Below are positions 10,692-23,230 of a stretch of 64,000 bases of DNA, in pieces. A program made the position numbers and the translations under genes. The notes under the pieces were generated by a model, which was not told the DNA's origin, searched no databases, and saw nothing but the letters and a program-made list of their open reading frames with translations. The DNA is taken from the NCBI GenBank assembly GCA_031769625.1, contig JAUIMM010000582.1, positions 1,133,501 to 1,197,500 of the forward strand. Reading direction: 5' to 3'. The stretch's first letter is position 1, and each line of letters starts with the position of its first letter. The DNA is from Taudactylus pleione (lineage: Eukaryota > Chordata > Amphibia > Anura > Myobatrachidae).

Positions 10692-13600
10692 CTCCCAACA
10701 TAAACAGGTCATGGACATAAAACACATCTATTACACTGTATACAGACATAGGACACTACACCCCCAACATGTCCTGATCGCTGTACATGACCATAATACA
10801 CATCTATTACACTGTATACAGACATAGGACACTACACCCCCAACATGACCTGATCGCTGTACATGACCATAATACACATCTATTACACTGTATACAGACA
10901 TAGGACACTACACCCCCAACATGTCCTGACCGCTGTACATGATCATAATACACATCTATTACACTGTATACAGACATAGGACACTACACCCCCAACATGT
11001 CCTGACCACTGTACATGATCATAATACACATCTATTACACTGTATACAGACATAGGACACTACACCCCCAACATGTCCTGACCTCTGTACATGACCATAA
11101 TACACATCTATTACACTGTATACAGACATAGGACACTACACCCCCAACATGACCTGATCGCTGTACATGACCATAAGACACATCTATTACACTGTATACA
11201 GACATAGGACACTACACCCCCAACATGTCCTGACCACTGTACATGATCATAATACACATCTATTACACTGTATACAGACATAGGACACTACACCCCCAAC
11301 ATGTCCTGACCTCTGTACATGACCATAATACACATCTATTACACTGTATACAGACATAGGACACTACACCGCCAACATGTCCTGACCACTGTACATGATC
11401 ATAATACACATCTATTACACTGTATACAGACATAGGACACTACACCCCCAACATGTCCTGATCGCTGTACATGACCATAATACACATCTATTACACTGTA
11501 TACAGACATAGGACACTACACCCCCAACATGACCTGATCGCTGTACATGACCATAATACACATCTATTACACTGTATACAGACATAGGACACTACACCCC
11601 CAACATGTCCTGATCGCTGTACATGACCATAATACACATCTATTACACTGTATACAGACATAGGACACTACACCCCCAACATGACCTGATCGCTGTACAT
11701 GACCATAATACACATCTATTACACTGTATACAGACATAGGACACTACACCCCCAACATGTCCTGACCTCTGTACATGACCATAATACACATCTATTACAC
11801 TGTATACAGACATAGGACACTACACCCCCAACATATCCTGACCGCTGTACATGATCATAATACACATCTATTACACTATATACAGATATCGGACACTACA
11901 CCCCAACATGTCCTGACCACTGTACATGATCATAATACACATCTATTACACTGTATACAGACATAGGACACTACACCCCCAACATGTCCTGACCCCTGTA
12001 CATGATCATAATACACATCTATTACACTGTATACAGACATAGGACACTACACCCCCAACATGTCCTGACCGCTGTACATGACCATAATACACATCTATTA
12101 CACTATATACAGATATAGGACACTACACCCCAACATGTCCTGACCACTGTACATGATCATAATACACATCTATTACACTGTATACAGACATAGGACACTA
12201 CACCCCCAACATGTCCTGACCCCTGTACATGATCATAATACACATCTATTACACTGTATACAGACATAGGACACTACACCCCCAACATGTCCTGACCCCT
12301 GTACATGATCATAATACACATCTATTACACTGTATACAGACATAGGACACTACACCCCCAACATGACCTGACCGCTGTACATGATCATAATACACATCTA
12401 TTACACTGTATACAGACATAGGACACTACACCCCCAACATGTCCTGACCACTGTACATGATCATAATACACATCTATTACACTGTATACAGACATAGGAC
12501 ACTACACCCCCAACATGTCCTGACCCCTGTACATGATCATAATACACATCTATTACACTGTATACAGACATAGGACACTACACCCCCAACATGACCTGAC
12601 CGCTGTACATGACCATAATACACATCTATTACACTGTATACAGACATAGGACACTACACCCCCAACATGACCTGACCACTGTACATGATCATAATACACA
12701 TCTATTACACTGTATACAGACATAGGACACTACACCCCCAACATGTCCTGACCGCTGTACATGTCCATAATACACATCTATTACACTGTATACAGACATA
12801 GGACACTACACCCCCAACATGTCCTGACCACTGTACATGACCATAATACACATCTATTACACTGTATACAGATATAGGACACTACACCCCCAACATGACC
12901 TGACCGCTGTACATGACCATAATACACATCTATTACACTGTATACAGACATAGGACACTACACCCCCAACATGACCTGACCGCTGTACATGACCATAATA
13001 CACATCTATTACACTGTATACAGACATAGGACACTACACCCCCAACATGTCCTGACCGCTGTACATGACCATAATACACATCTATTACACCGTATACAGA
13101 CATAGGACACTACACCCCCAACATGACCTGACCGCTGTACATGATCATAATACACATCTATTACACCGTATACAGACATAGGACACTACACCCCCAACAT
13201 ATCCTGACCCCTGTACATGATCATAATACACATCTATTACACTGTATACAGACATAGGACACTACACCCCCAACATGACCTGACCGCTGTACATGATCAT
13301 AATACACATCTATTACACTGTATACAGACATAGGACACTACACCCCCAACATGTCCTGACCACTGTACATGACCATAATACACATCTATTACACTGTATA
13401 CAGACATAGGACACTACACCCCCAACATGTCCTGACCGCTGTACATGATCATAATACACATCTATTACACTGTATACAGACATAGGACACTACACCCCAA
13501 CATGTCCTGACCGCTGTATATGACCATAATACACATCTATTACACTGTATACAGACATAGGACACTACACCCCCAACATGTCCTGACCCCTGTACATGAC

Positions 13601-14446
13601 CATAATACACATCTATTACACTGTATACAGACATAGGACACTACACCCCCAACATGTCCTGACCGCTGTACATGACCATAATACACATCTATTACACCAT
13701 ATACAGACATAGGACACTACACCCCCAACATGTCCTGACCACTGTACATGACCATAATACACATCTATTACACCATATACAGACATAGGACACTACACCC
13801 CCAACATGTCCTGACCACTGTACATGATCATAATACACATCTATTACACACTATACAGACATAGGACACTACACCCCCAACATGTCCTGACCGCTGTACA
13901 TGATCATACTACACATCTATTACACCGTATACAGACATAGGACACTACACCCCCAACATGTCCTGACCGCTGTACATGACCATAATACACATCTATTACA
14001 CCGTATACAGACATAGGACACTACACCCCCAACATGTCCTGACCACTGTACATGATCATAATACACATCTATTACACCGTATACAGACATAGGACACTAC
14101 ACCCCCAACATGTCCTGACCACTGTACATGACCATAATACACATCTATTACACCATATACAGACATAGGACACTACACCCCCAACATGTCCTGACCACTG
14201 TACATGATCATAATACACATCTATTACACTGTATACAGACATAGGACACTACACCCCCAACATATCCTGACCGCTGTACATGATCATAATACACATCTAT
14301 TACACTGTATACAGACATAGGACACTACACCCCCAACATATCCTGACCGCTGTACATGACCATAATACACATCTATTACACCGTATACAGACATAGGACA
14401 CTACACCCCCAACATGTCCTGACCACTGTACATGACCATAATACAT
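10692..14446. repeat. 76-bp satellite, left block, about 49 copies
   Basis: Head-to-tail 76-bp units containing ACACATCTATTACACTGTAT, ACAGACATAGGACACTACAC, CCCCAACATGTCCTGACC and GCTGTACATGACCATAAT. Variants GTCCTGA/ACCTGA, CACTG/CGCTG/CCCTG and GATCAT/GACCAT are shuffled among units, so homogenisation is incomplete. The first unit (10,692-10,740) is degenerate. The block stops inside a unit at about 14,445, where the tail of a LINE begins, and resumes at 16,638 in almost the same phase. Short frames in it are by-products. Confidence 0.97.
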
Positions 14447-14877
14447 ATTATTATTATCCTTTATTTATATGGCGCCACAAGGATTCCGCAGCGCCTTACA
14501 TAGTACATAGACAGCTGAGCAGAACAAGAAAACAGTGTCATACAGTTTAAGACAATGCAATACAAGTACATGGTATATAAACATTGCTGCAACAGTAGCA
14601 GGATGGCAAAAGTCACTGGTTAGGTGCTTTTGAGTATAGAGCAGATAATATAAGTAAAGAAAGGATAAGCACAAGAGGAAAGAGGGCCCTGCTCGTGAGA
14701 GCTTACATTCTAGAGGGGATGGGCAGACAGACAGGGGTGACACAGATGGGGTAGACAGTGAGCACGGGACAGAGGGTTAGGATGACAGATGGCTGGATTC
14801 CTATTTTACAGTATGTGAGGAAGTCATTTGAATTAAGATTTACGCCACTGACATTCTACTTTAAGAGGCAGTTTTTG
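14447..14877 (-). mobile_element. LINE 3-prime tail (minus orientation)
   Basis: On the minus strand it ends in GGCGCCATATAAATAAAGGA followed by TAATAATAATA, preceded by TGTAAGGCGCTGCGGAATCC and GAATGTAAGCTCTCACGAGC, features of a non-LTR retroelement 3-prime tail widespread in frogs and fish. The AATAAT tail abuts the broken satellite unit directly. A related tail lies at 18.86-19.27 kb (shared GGATGGGCAGACAGACAGGG) and a weaker one at 50.26 kb. With the ORF relic at 15.8-16.2 kb it makes one internally deleted element in the same orientation. Confidence 0.75.
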
Positions 14878-15655
14878 TAGGTGTCTGTGGAAAGCCATGG
14901 CTGTTATATCAGTGTATGTGACAGTATATGTAGGTGTCTGTGGAAAGCCATGGCTGTTATATCAGTGTATGTGACAGTATATGTAGGTGTCTGTGGAAAG
15001 CCATGGCTGTTATATCAGTGTATGTGACAGTATATGTAGGTGTCTGTGGAAAGCCATGGCTGTTATATCAGTGTATGTGACAGTATATGTAGGTGTCTGT
15101 GGAAAGCCATGGCTGTTATATCAGTGTATGTGACAGTATATGTAGGTGTCTGTGGAAAGCCATGGCTGTTATATCAGTGTATGTGACAGTATATGTAGGC
15201 GTCTGTGGAAAGCCATGGCTGTTATATCAGTGTATGTGACAGTATATTTAGGCGTCTGTGGAAAGCCATGGCTGTTATATCAGTGTATGTGACAGTATAT
15301 GTAGGTGTCTGTGGAAAGCCATGGCTGTTATATCAGTGTATGTGACCGTATATGTAGGTGTCTGTGGAAAGCCATGGCTGTTATATCAGTGTATGTGACA
15401 GTATATGTAGGCGTCTGTGGAAAGCCATGGCTGTTATATCAGTGTATGTGACAGTATATGTAGGTGTCTGTGGAAAGCCATGGCTGTTATATCAGTGTAT
15501 GTGACCGTATATGTAGGTGTCTGTGGAAAGCCATGGCTGTTATATCAGTGTATGTGACCGTATATGTAGGCGTCTGTGGAAAGCCATGGCTGTTATATCA
15601 GTGTATGTGACCGTATATGTAGGTGTCTGTGGAAAGCCATGGCTGTTATATCAGT
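14878..15655. repeat. 53-bp minisatellite inside the LINE, about 14.6 copies
   Basis: Strictly regular 53-bp units containing GTGTCTGTGGAAAGCCATGG and CTGTTATATCAGTGTATGTG. Differences are few (GGTGTCTG/GGCGTCTG, GACAGTA/GACCGTA, one ATTTAGG), so the expansion is recent. It lies between the 3-prime tail and the ORF relic of the LINE that interrupts the 76-bp satellite, so it is an array within a transposon within an array. Confidence 0.97.
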
Positions 15656-16637
15656 TTACGTGAAGTCTGACGGGTAGCTGAAGCCACTTCATCAAGGGCT
15701 ATTTAGAAAGTTTGGTTAACGTGTGAACCAGCAGTCTCAGGTAAATGTAGAAATTGGTGAAAGTAGTTATTGTAAAGAGATGTTCAGATGTAAAATAATA
15801 AGTTGTGATCAAGTGTGAATTCTATAAGGCACATTTATTGATTTGGAGGGTGATGGGAGACGTGAGGTTTGCAGGATATTTATTCCATAGTATATCCGCT
15901 GTCCGTGTGTGGGGCCTGGATTTGGTGATATGTCACCAGATAATAAAAGCAGGAGGATGGAGAAGTAGATATAGTTGTAGGTGTGTAAAATTTTTTTATA
16001 GTGACACAATGAGGCTGTAATAGTCAATTTTTGATGAAAAGAAATCTCATTAGTTTTTAGAGGAGGTGAGTGACTCAATAGGGGGGCAGTGTGCCCAGAG
16101 AGGGGAGATGCCGGGAGAGTTAGGGATGTTATATCCTTAGAGAAAATACAAAGGAGGGAGTTGAAAAAAAGAAATGTGTAGTACATGGTGAGTTTTAGGT
16201 TTGTTTTTGTTAGTCAAATTTTAAAGTAATCGGTATCTTAATCTGAAATAACCTTAGATGTTGGTCAATGTTTGTTCAACTGTTTGATTAACTGTTATGT
16301 AATCACACTTTGTGCATTTAACACTTGGTGTTTTTAACCCCAGCTGCAAACAGCCCCAGCTGCCCCTAGACTGAATATAAGGAGTGGTATCCCTTGATTA
16401 AGACAGGCTACAACTGACTCAATTGGCTTGCTGATCAAAGGAGATAACTTGCTCTGAGTTGGAGCAAAAACCAGGCCAGATATATACCATAAACTATGCT
16501 TCACTGACCAATACAGACTATACAGGAAGAGAAAAAAAAAAAAAAATCTATGCAAGAGATACAGTCACATACATTTGAATCCACACACGATTGCAAGCAT
16601 GAGGTTCTATGCAGAATATCGGTGCAATAAGCAAGAT
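15656..16637 (-). mobile_element. Decayed LINE, 5-prime portion
   Basis: Minus-strand sequence containing the N-terminal part of a LINE polyprotein (next entry), with its probable 5-prime leader up to the right junction with the satellite at 16,638. A poly-A tract (poly-T on the minus strand) occurs at about 16,532-16,546. The endonuclease and reverse transcriptase are absent. The clade (CR1/L2/Rex1-like) is inferred only from the 2A-like motif context. Confidence 0.6.
15809..16186 (-). pseudogene. LINE ORF N-terminal relic with 2A-like motif
   Basis: A 125-codon frame. Its residues 74-83 are hydrophobic (YFSILLLLLS) and run into GDISPNPGP at residues 84-92 (15,911-15,937 on the complement). 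This NPGP-ending segment, preceded by a leucine-rich run, is the 2A-like motif at the N-terminus of polyproteins in several non-LTR retrotransposons (CR1, L2, Rex1 and trypanosome ingi/L1Tc types), where it causes translational skipping. Downstream of it the frame continues about 33 codons without the endonuclease domain and stops. The AUG assignment is arbitrary because the frame is open upstream of a decayed element. Not a host gene. Confidence 0.65.
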
Positions 16638-18337
16638 ATCTATTACACTGTATACAGACATAGGACACTACACCCCCAACATGACCTGACCGCTGTACAT
16701 GATCATACTACACATCTATTACACTGTATACAGACATAGGACACTACACCCCCAACATGACCTGACCACTGTACATGACCATAATACACATCTATTACAC
16801 TGTATACAGACATAGGACACTACACCCCCAACATGACCTGACCACTGTACATGATCATACTACACATCTATTACACTGTATACAGACATAGGACACTACA
16901 CCCCCAACATGACCTGACCGCTGTACATGATCATACTACACATCTATTACACTGTATACAGACATAGGACACTACATCCCCAACATGTCCTGACCACTGT
17001 ACATGACCATAATACACATCTATTACACCCTATACAGACATAGGACACTACACCCCCAACATGTCCTGACCGCTGTACATGACCATAATACACATCTATT
17101 ACACTCTATACAGACATAGGACACTACATCCCCAACATGTCCTGACCACTGTACATGATCATAATACACATCTATTACACTGTATACATACATAGGACAC
17201 TACACCCCCAACATGTCCTGACCACTGTACATGATCATAATACACATCTATTACACTGTATACAGACATAGGACACTACACCCCCAACATGTCCTGACCA
17301 CTGTACATGATCATAATACACATCTATTACACTGTATACAGACATAGGACACTACACCCCCAACATGTCCTGACCGCTGTACATGATCAGAATACACATC
17401 TATTACACTGTATACAGACATAGGACACTACATCCCCAACATGTCCTGACCACTGTACATGACCATAATACACATCTATTACACTGTATACAGACATAGG
17501 ACACTACACCCCCAACATGTCCTGACCGCTGTACATGACCATAATACACATCTATTACACTGTATACAGACATAGGACACTACTCCCCCAACATGACCAT
17601 AATACACATCTATTACACACTGTATACAGACATAGGACACCACACCCCCAACATGTCCTGACCACTATACATGACCATAATACACATCTATTACACTGTA
17701 TACAGACATAGGACACTACACCCCCAACATGTCCTGACCGCTGTACATGACCATAATACACATCTATTACACTGTATACACTACACCCCCAACATGTCCT
17801 GACCGCTGTACATGATCATAATACACATCTATTACACTGTATACAGACATAGGACACTACACCCCCAACATGTCCTGACCGCTGTACATGACCATAATAC
17901 ACATCTATTACACTATATACAGACATAGGACACTACATCCCCAACATGTCCTGACCGCTGTACATGACCATAATACACATCTATTACACCGTATACAGAC
18001 ATAGGACACTACACCCCCAACATGTCCTGACCGCTGTACATGACCATAATACACATCTATTACACTGTATATAGACATAGGACCCTACACACCCAACATG
18101 TCCTGACCACTGTACATGACCATAATACACATCTATTACACCGTATACAGACATAGGACACTACACCCCCAACATGTCCTGACCGCTGTACATGACCATA
18201 ATACACATCTATTACACCGTATACAGACATAGGACACTACACCCCCAACATGTCCTGACCACTGTACATGATCATTATACATCTATTACACACTATACAG
18301 ACATAGGACACTACACCCCCAACATGACCTGACCATT
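16638..18337. repeat. 76-bp satellite, right block, about 22 copies
   Basis: Same unit as 10.7-14.4 kb, resuming with ATCTATTACACTGTATACAG. It is more irregular than the left block, with short units near 17,590 and 17,775 where 20-60 bases are lost. The right end dissolves at about 18,337 into unique sequence. Confidence 0.97.
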
Positions 18338-18859
18338 GGGCATAATGATGATGAAAAGTAATTTATTTGGACACTTTTTACCTCATCCAAAGATCCATTC
18401 TCAACCCGGAATCTTCCAGCTCTCTGAATGGCCCCATCAGCATCACTTGAAATTAGCTGCCAAAAAAATAAATCATAATAAGAAATGTAAATACGCAGTA
18501 ATATTGTCTGATCACATGTAACGCCTGACGACCATTGTACCCGATTCCCGCCACTCCGGCATCATGTGACCAGCACTATATGCAAATGAGGCGCTGTTCT
18601 GTAAATCATTTGCATGCTGTGCCAGACTGATTATGCTATGACCAGCGGAGACATCTGTCATAGTCTAACAAGTGTCTGTGCCTCTGTCTCACAGACTGAC
18701 TCACAACCTGCAAATATCCCGAGTAGTTCCAATGATGTAAATCCCCAAACACCGTAAAACTATTGCACCAATTTCCTTTTAATTATCACCTATTATAGTG
18801 TCAATTACCAGACGAGACAGTGTGATTCTGTGTGACATTAATTGAATATATAAAGGTAT
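18338..18859. other. No gene; inverted octamer pair
   Basis: Unique-looking sequence. It contains ATGCAAAT at 18,580-18,587 and its reverse complement ATTTGCAT at 18,608-18,615, i.e. two POU-factor octamers in opposite orientation. Without a promoter or conservation, this may be chance. Confidence 0.35.
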
Positions 18860-19268
18860 TATAATCCTTTATTATTATCCCTTATAAATAAGGTGCGGAA
18901 AGGTATCCACAGTACCCTAGAAAGAGCAAACAGTGCAAACATAACAGGATATAACCAGCAGAAAAATGACAAAGCAGCAGAAAAACCAATATAAACATTT
19001 CTACATTCACCATAACCAGAAGTCGGCGCTGGTTGTACCTGTAACCTATCTGATAGGTGCAGCAGACAAGTTTAGGGTTACTGTAATCATGAGCAGGGGA
19101 TAATGGTACACGTAAGGAAAGGAAGAGTACATGAGGGAGGAAGACCCTGGCCTTAAGAGCTTACACTCTATAGTGGATGGGCAGACAGACAGGGGTGACA
19201 CAGAGGAGAGACTGTGAGGTAGGAGCAAAGAGCGGTGGGTTAGGATGAGAGCTCACACTCTATAGGGG
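18860..19268 (-). mobile_element. LINE 3-prime tail, second copy
   Basis: Shares GTGGATGGGCAGACAGACAG, GGGTGACACAGA, AGAGCTTACACTCTA and a terminal TTTATTATTATCCCTTATAA (complement of the 3-prime end) with the copy at 14.4-14.8 kb. Its 5-prime (right) end is followed almost immediately by the 30-bp satellite at about 19,285. Confidence 0.65.
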
Positions 19269-19284
19269 ACAATACTACTCACCA

Positions 19285-22200
19285 TGTATTATATTCGGTG
19301 ACATTCCTAGTAACTGTGCTATACAGGGTGACATTCCTAGTAACTGTGCTATACAGGGTGACATTCCTAGAAACTGTATTATACATGGTGACATTCCTAG
19401 TAACTGTGCTATACAGGGTGACATTCCTAGTAACTGTGCTATACATTGTGACATTCTGACATTCCTAGTAACTGTGCTATACAGGGTGACATTCCTAGTA
19501 ACTGTGCTATACATGGTGACATTCCTAGTAACTGTGCTATACAGGGTGACATTCCTAGTAACTGTGCTATACATGGTGACATTCCTAGTAACTGTGCTAT
19601 ACATGGTGACATTCTTAGTAACTGTGCTATACATGGTGACATTCTGACATTCTTAGTAACTGTGCTATATATGGTGACATTCCTTGTAACTGTGCTATAC
19701 AGGGTGACATTCCTAGTTACTGTGCTATACAGGGTGACATTCCTAGTAACTGTATTACACGAGGTGACATTCCTAGTAACTGTTATACACTGTGACATTC
19801 CTAGTAACTGTGCTATACACGGTGACATTCTGATATTCTTAGTAACTGTGCTATACATGGTGACATTCCTAGTAACTGTATTACACGAGGTGACATTCCT
19901 AGTAACTGTTATACACTGTGACATTCCTAGTAACTGTTATACACTGTGACATTCCTAGTAACTGTTCTATACACGGTGACATTCTGATATTCTTAGTAAC
20001 TGTGCTATACATGGTGACATTCCTAGTAACTGTGCTATACACGGTGACATTCTGATATTCTTAGTAACTGTGCTATACATGGTGACATTCCTAGTAACTG
20101 TGCTATACACGGTGACATTCTGATATTCTTAGTAACTGTGCTATATATGGTGATATTCCTAGTAACTGTGCTATATAGGGTGACATTCCTAGTAACTGTA
20201 CTATACAAGGTGATATTCCTAGTAACTGTGTTATACACGGTGAAATTCCTAGTAACTGCTATACAGGGTGACATTCCCAGTAACTGTACTATACAAGGTG
20301 ATATTCCTAGTAACTGTTATACACTGTGATATTCCTAGTAACTGTGCTATACATGGTGACATTCCTAGTAACTGTGCTATACACGGTGATATTCCTAGTA
20401 ACTGTGCTATACAGGGTGACATTCCTAGTAACTGTACTATACAAGGTGATATTCCTAGTAACTGTGCTATACAGGGTGACATTCCTAGTAACTGTATTAC
20501 ACGAGGTGACATTCCTAATTGTGCTATACACGGTGACATTCCTAATAACTGTGCTATACATGGTGACATTCCTAGTAACTGTGCTATATATGGTGACATT
20601 CCTAGTAACTGTACTATAAACGGTGACATTCCTAGTAACTGTGTTATACACTGTGACATTCCTAATAACTGTGCTATACTGTGCTATACATGGTGACATT
20701 CCTAGTAACTGTGCTATATACGGTGACATTCCTAGTAACTGTACTATACACGGTGACATTCCTAGTAACTGTGCTATACGTGGTGACATTCCTAGTAACT
20801 GTGCTATACATGGTGACATTCCTAGTAACTGTATTATACATGGTGACATTCCTAGTAACTGTGCTATACATGGTGACATTCCTAGTAACTGTACTATACA
20901 CTGTGACATTCCTAGTAACTGTGCTATACGTGGTGACATTCCTAGTAACTGTGCTATACATGGTGACATTCCTAGTAACTGTATTATACATGGTGACATT
21001 CCTAGTAACTGTGCTATATATGGTGACATTCCTAGTAACTGTGCTATACATGGTGACATTCTGACATTCCTAGTAACTGTGCTATAAAGGGTGACATTCC
21101 TAGTTACTGTGCTATACATGGTGATATTCCTAGTAACTGTGCTATACATGGTGACATTCCTAGTAACTGTGCTATACACGGTGACATTCCTAGTAACTGT
21201 ACTATATATGTGGTGACATTCCTAGTAACTGTATTACACGAGGTGACATTCCTAGTAACTGTTATACACTGTGACATTCCTAGTAACTGTGCTATACACG
21301 GTGACATTCTGACATTCTTAGTAACCGTGCTATACATGGTGACATTCCTAGTAACTGTGCTATACACGGTGATATTCCTAGTAACTGTGCTATACAGGGT
21401 GACATTCCTAGTAACTGTACTATACAAGGTGATATTCCTAGTAACTGTGTTATACACTGTGATATTCCTAGTAACTGTGCTATACATGGTGACATTCCTA
21501 GTAACTGTGCTATACAGGGTGACATTCCTAGTTACTGTGGTATACATGGTGATATTCCTAGTAACTGTATTACACGAGGTGACATTCCTAGTAACTGTGC
21601 TATACAGGGTGACATTCCTAGTAACTGTATTACACGAGGTGACATTCCTAGTAACTGTTATACACTGTGACATTCCTAGTAACTGTGCTATACACGGTGA
21701 CATTCTGATATTCTTAGTAACTGTGCTATACATGGTGACATTCCTAGTAACTGTGCTATACACGGTGACATTCTGATATTCCTAGTAACTGTGCTATACA
21801 TGGTGATATTCCTAGTAACTGTGCTATACAGGGTGACATTCCTAGTAACTGTACTATACAAGGTGATATTCCTAGTAACTGCTATACAGGGTGACATTCC
21901 TAGTAACTGTACTATACAAGGTGATATTCCTAGTAACTGTTATACACTGTGATATTCCTAGTAACTGTGCTATACATGGTGACATTCCTAGTAACTGTAC
22001 TATACAAGGTGATATTCCTAGTAACTGTGCTATACAGGGTGACATTCCTAGTAACTGTACTATACATGGTGACATTCCTAGTAACTGTATTACACGAGGT
22101 GACATTCCTAATAACTGTGCTATACACGGTGACATTCCTAATAACTGTGCTATACATGGTGACATTCCTAGTAACTGTGCTATATATGGTGACATTCCTA

Positions 22201-23230
22201 GTAACTGTACTATAAACGGTGACATTCCTAGTAACTGTGTTATACACTGTGACATTCCTAATAACTGTGCTATACTGTGCTATACATGGTGACATTCCTA
22301 GTAACTGTGCTATACACGGTGACATTCCTAGTAACTGTGCTATACATGGTGACATTCCTAGTAACTGTATTATACATGGTGACATTCCTAGTAACTGTGC
22401 TATACATGGTGACATTCCTAGTAACTGTGCTATACACTGTGACATTCCTAGTAACTGTGCTATACGTGGTGACATTCCTAGTAACTGTGCTATACATGGT
22501 GACATTCCTAGTAACTGTATTATACATGGTGACATTCCTAGTAACCGTGCTATATATGGTGACATTCCTAGTAACTGTGCTATACATGGTGACATTCTGA
22601 CATTCCTAGTAACTGTGCTATACAGGGTGACATTCCTAGTTACTGTGCTATACATGGTGATATTCCTAGTAACTGTATTACACGAGGTGACATTCCTAGT
22701 AACTGTGCTATACATGGTGACATTCCTAGTAACTGTGCTATACACGAGGTGACATTCCTAGTAACTGTGCTATACACGGTGACATTCTGACATTCTTAGT
22801 AACTGTGCTATACAGGGTGACATTCCTAGTAACTGTATTACACGAGGTGACATTCCTAGTAACTGTTATACACTGTGACATTCCTAGTAACTGTGCTATA
22901 CACGGTGACATTCTGACATTCTTAGTAACTGTGCTATACATGGTGACATTCCTAGTAACTGTGCTATATATGGTGACATTCCTAGTAACTGTACTATAAA
23001 CGGTGACATTCCTAGTAACTGTACTATACAGGGTGACATTCCTAGTAACTGTATTACACGAGGTGACATTCCTAATAACTGTGCTATACACGGTGACATT
23101 CCTAATAACTGTGCTATACATGGTGACATTCCTAGTAACTGTGCTATATATGGTGACATTCCTAGTAACTGTACTATAAACGGTGACATTCCTAGTAACT
23201 GTGCTATACATGGTGACATTCTGACATTCT
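19285..23230. repeat. 30-bp satellite, block I, about 130 copies
   Basis: Unit core GTGACATTCCTAGTAACTGT followed by GCTATACATG-type endings. Common variants are ACTATA, ATTATAC, CACGG, CAGGG, TGATATT and a compound unit GACATTCTGACATTC. Because 30 bases equal ten codons, several frames on both strands stay open for 60-290 codons (for example 20,307-21,179 minus) and are not genes. Higher-order duplication is visible: the short unit AGTAACTGCTATAC at 20,251 recurs at 21,874, and GCTATACTGTGCTATAC at 20,673 recurs at 22,269, giving a block period near 1.6 kb. Confidence 0.97.

Noticed and set aside
10692..18337. CRISPR-like array
   Set aside because: Units are contiguous 76-bp repeats with no distinct spacers, in a vertebrate-like context with no cas genes.
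20307..21179. 290-codon minus frame and many similar frames in the 30-bp satellite
   Set aside because: Period divisible by three leaves frames open on both strands; unit variants do not respect codons.
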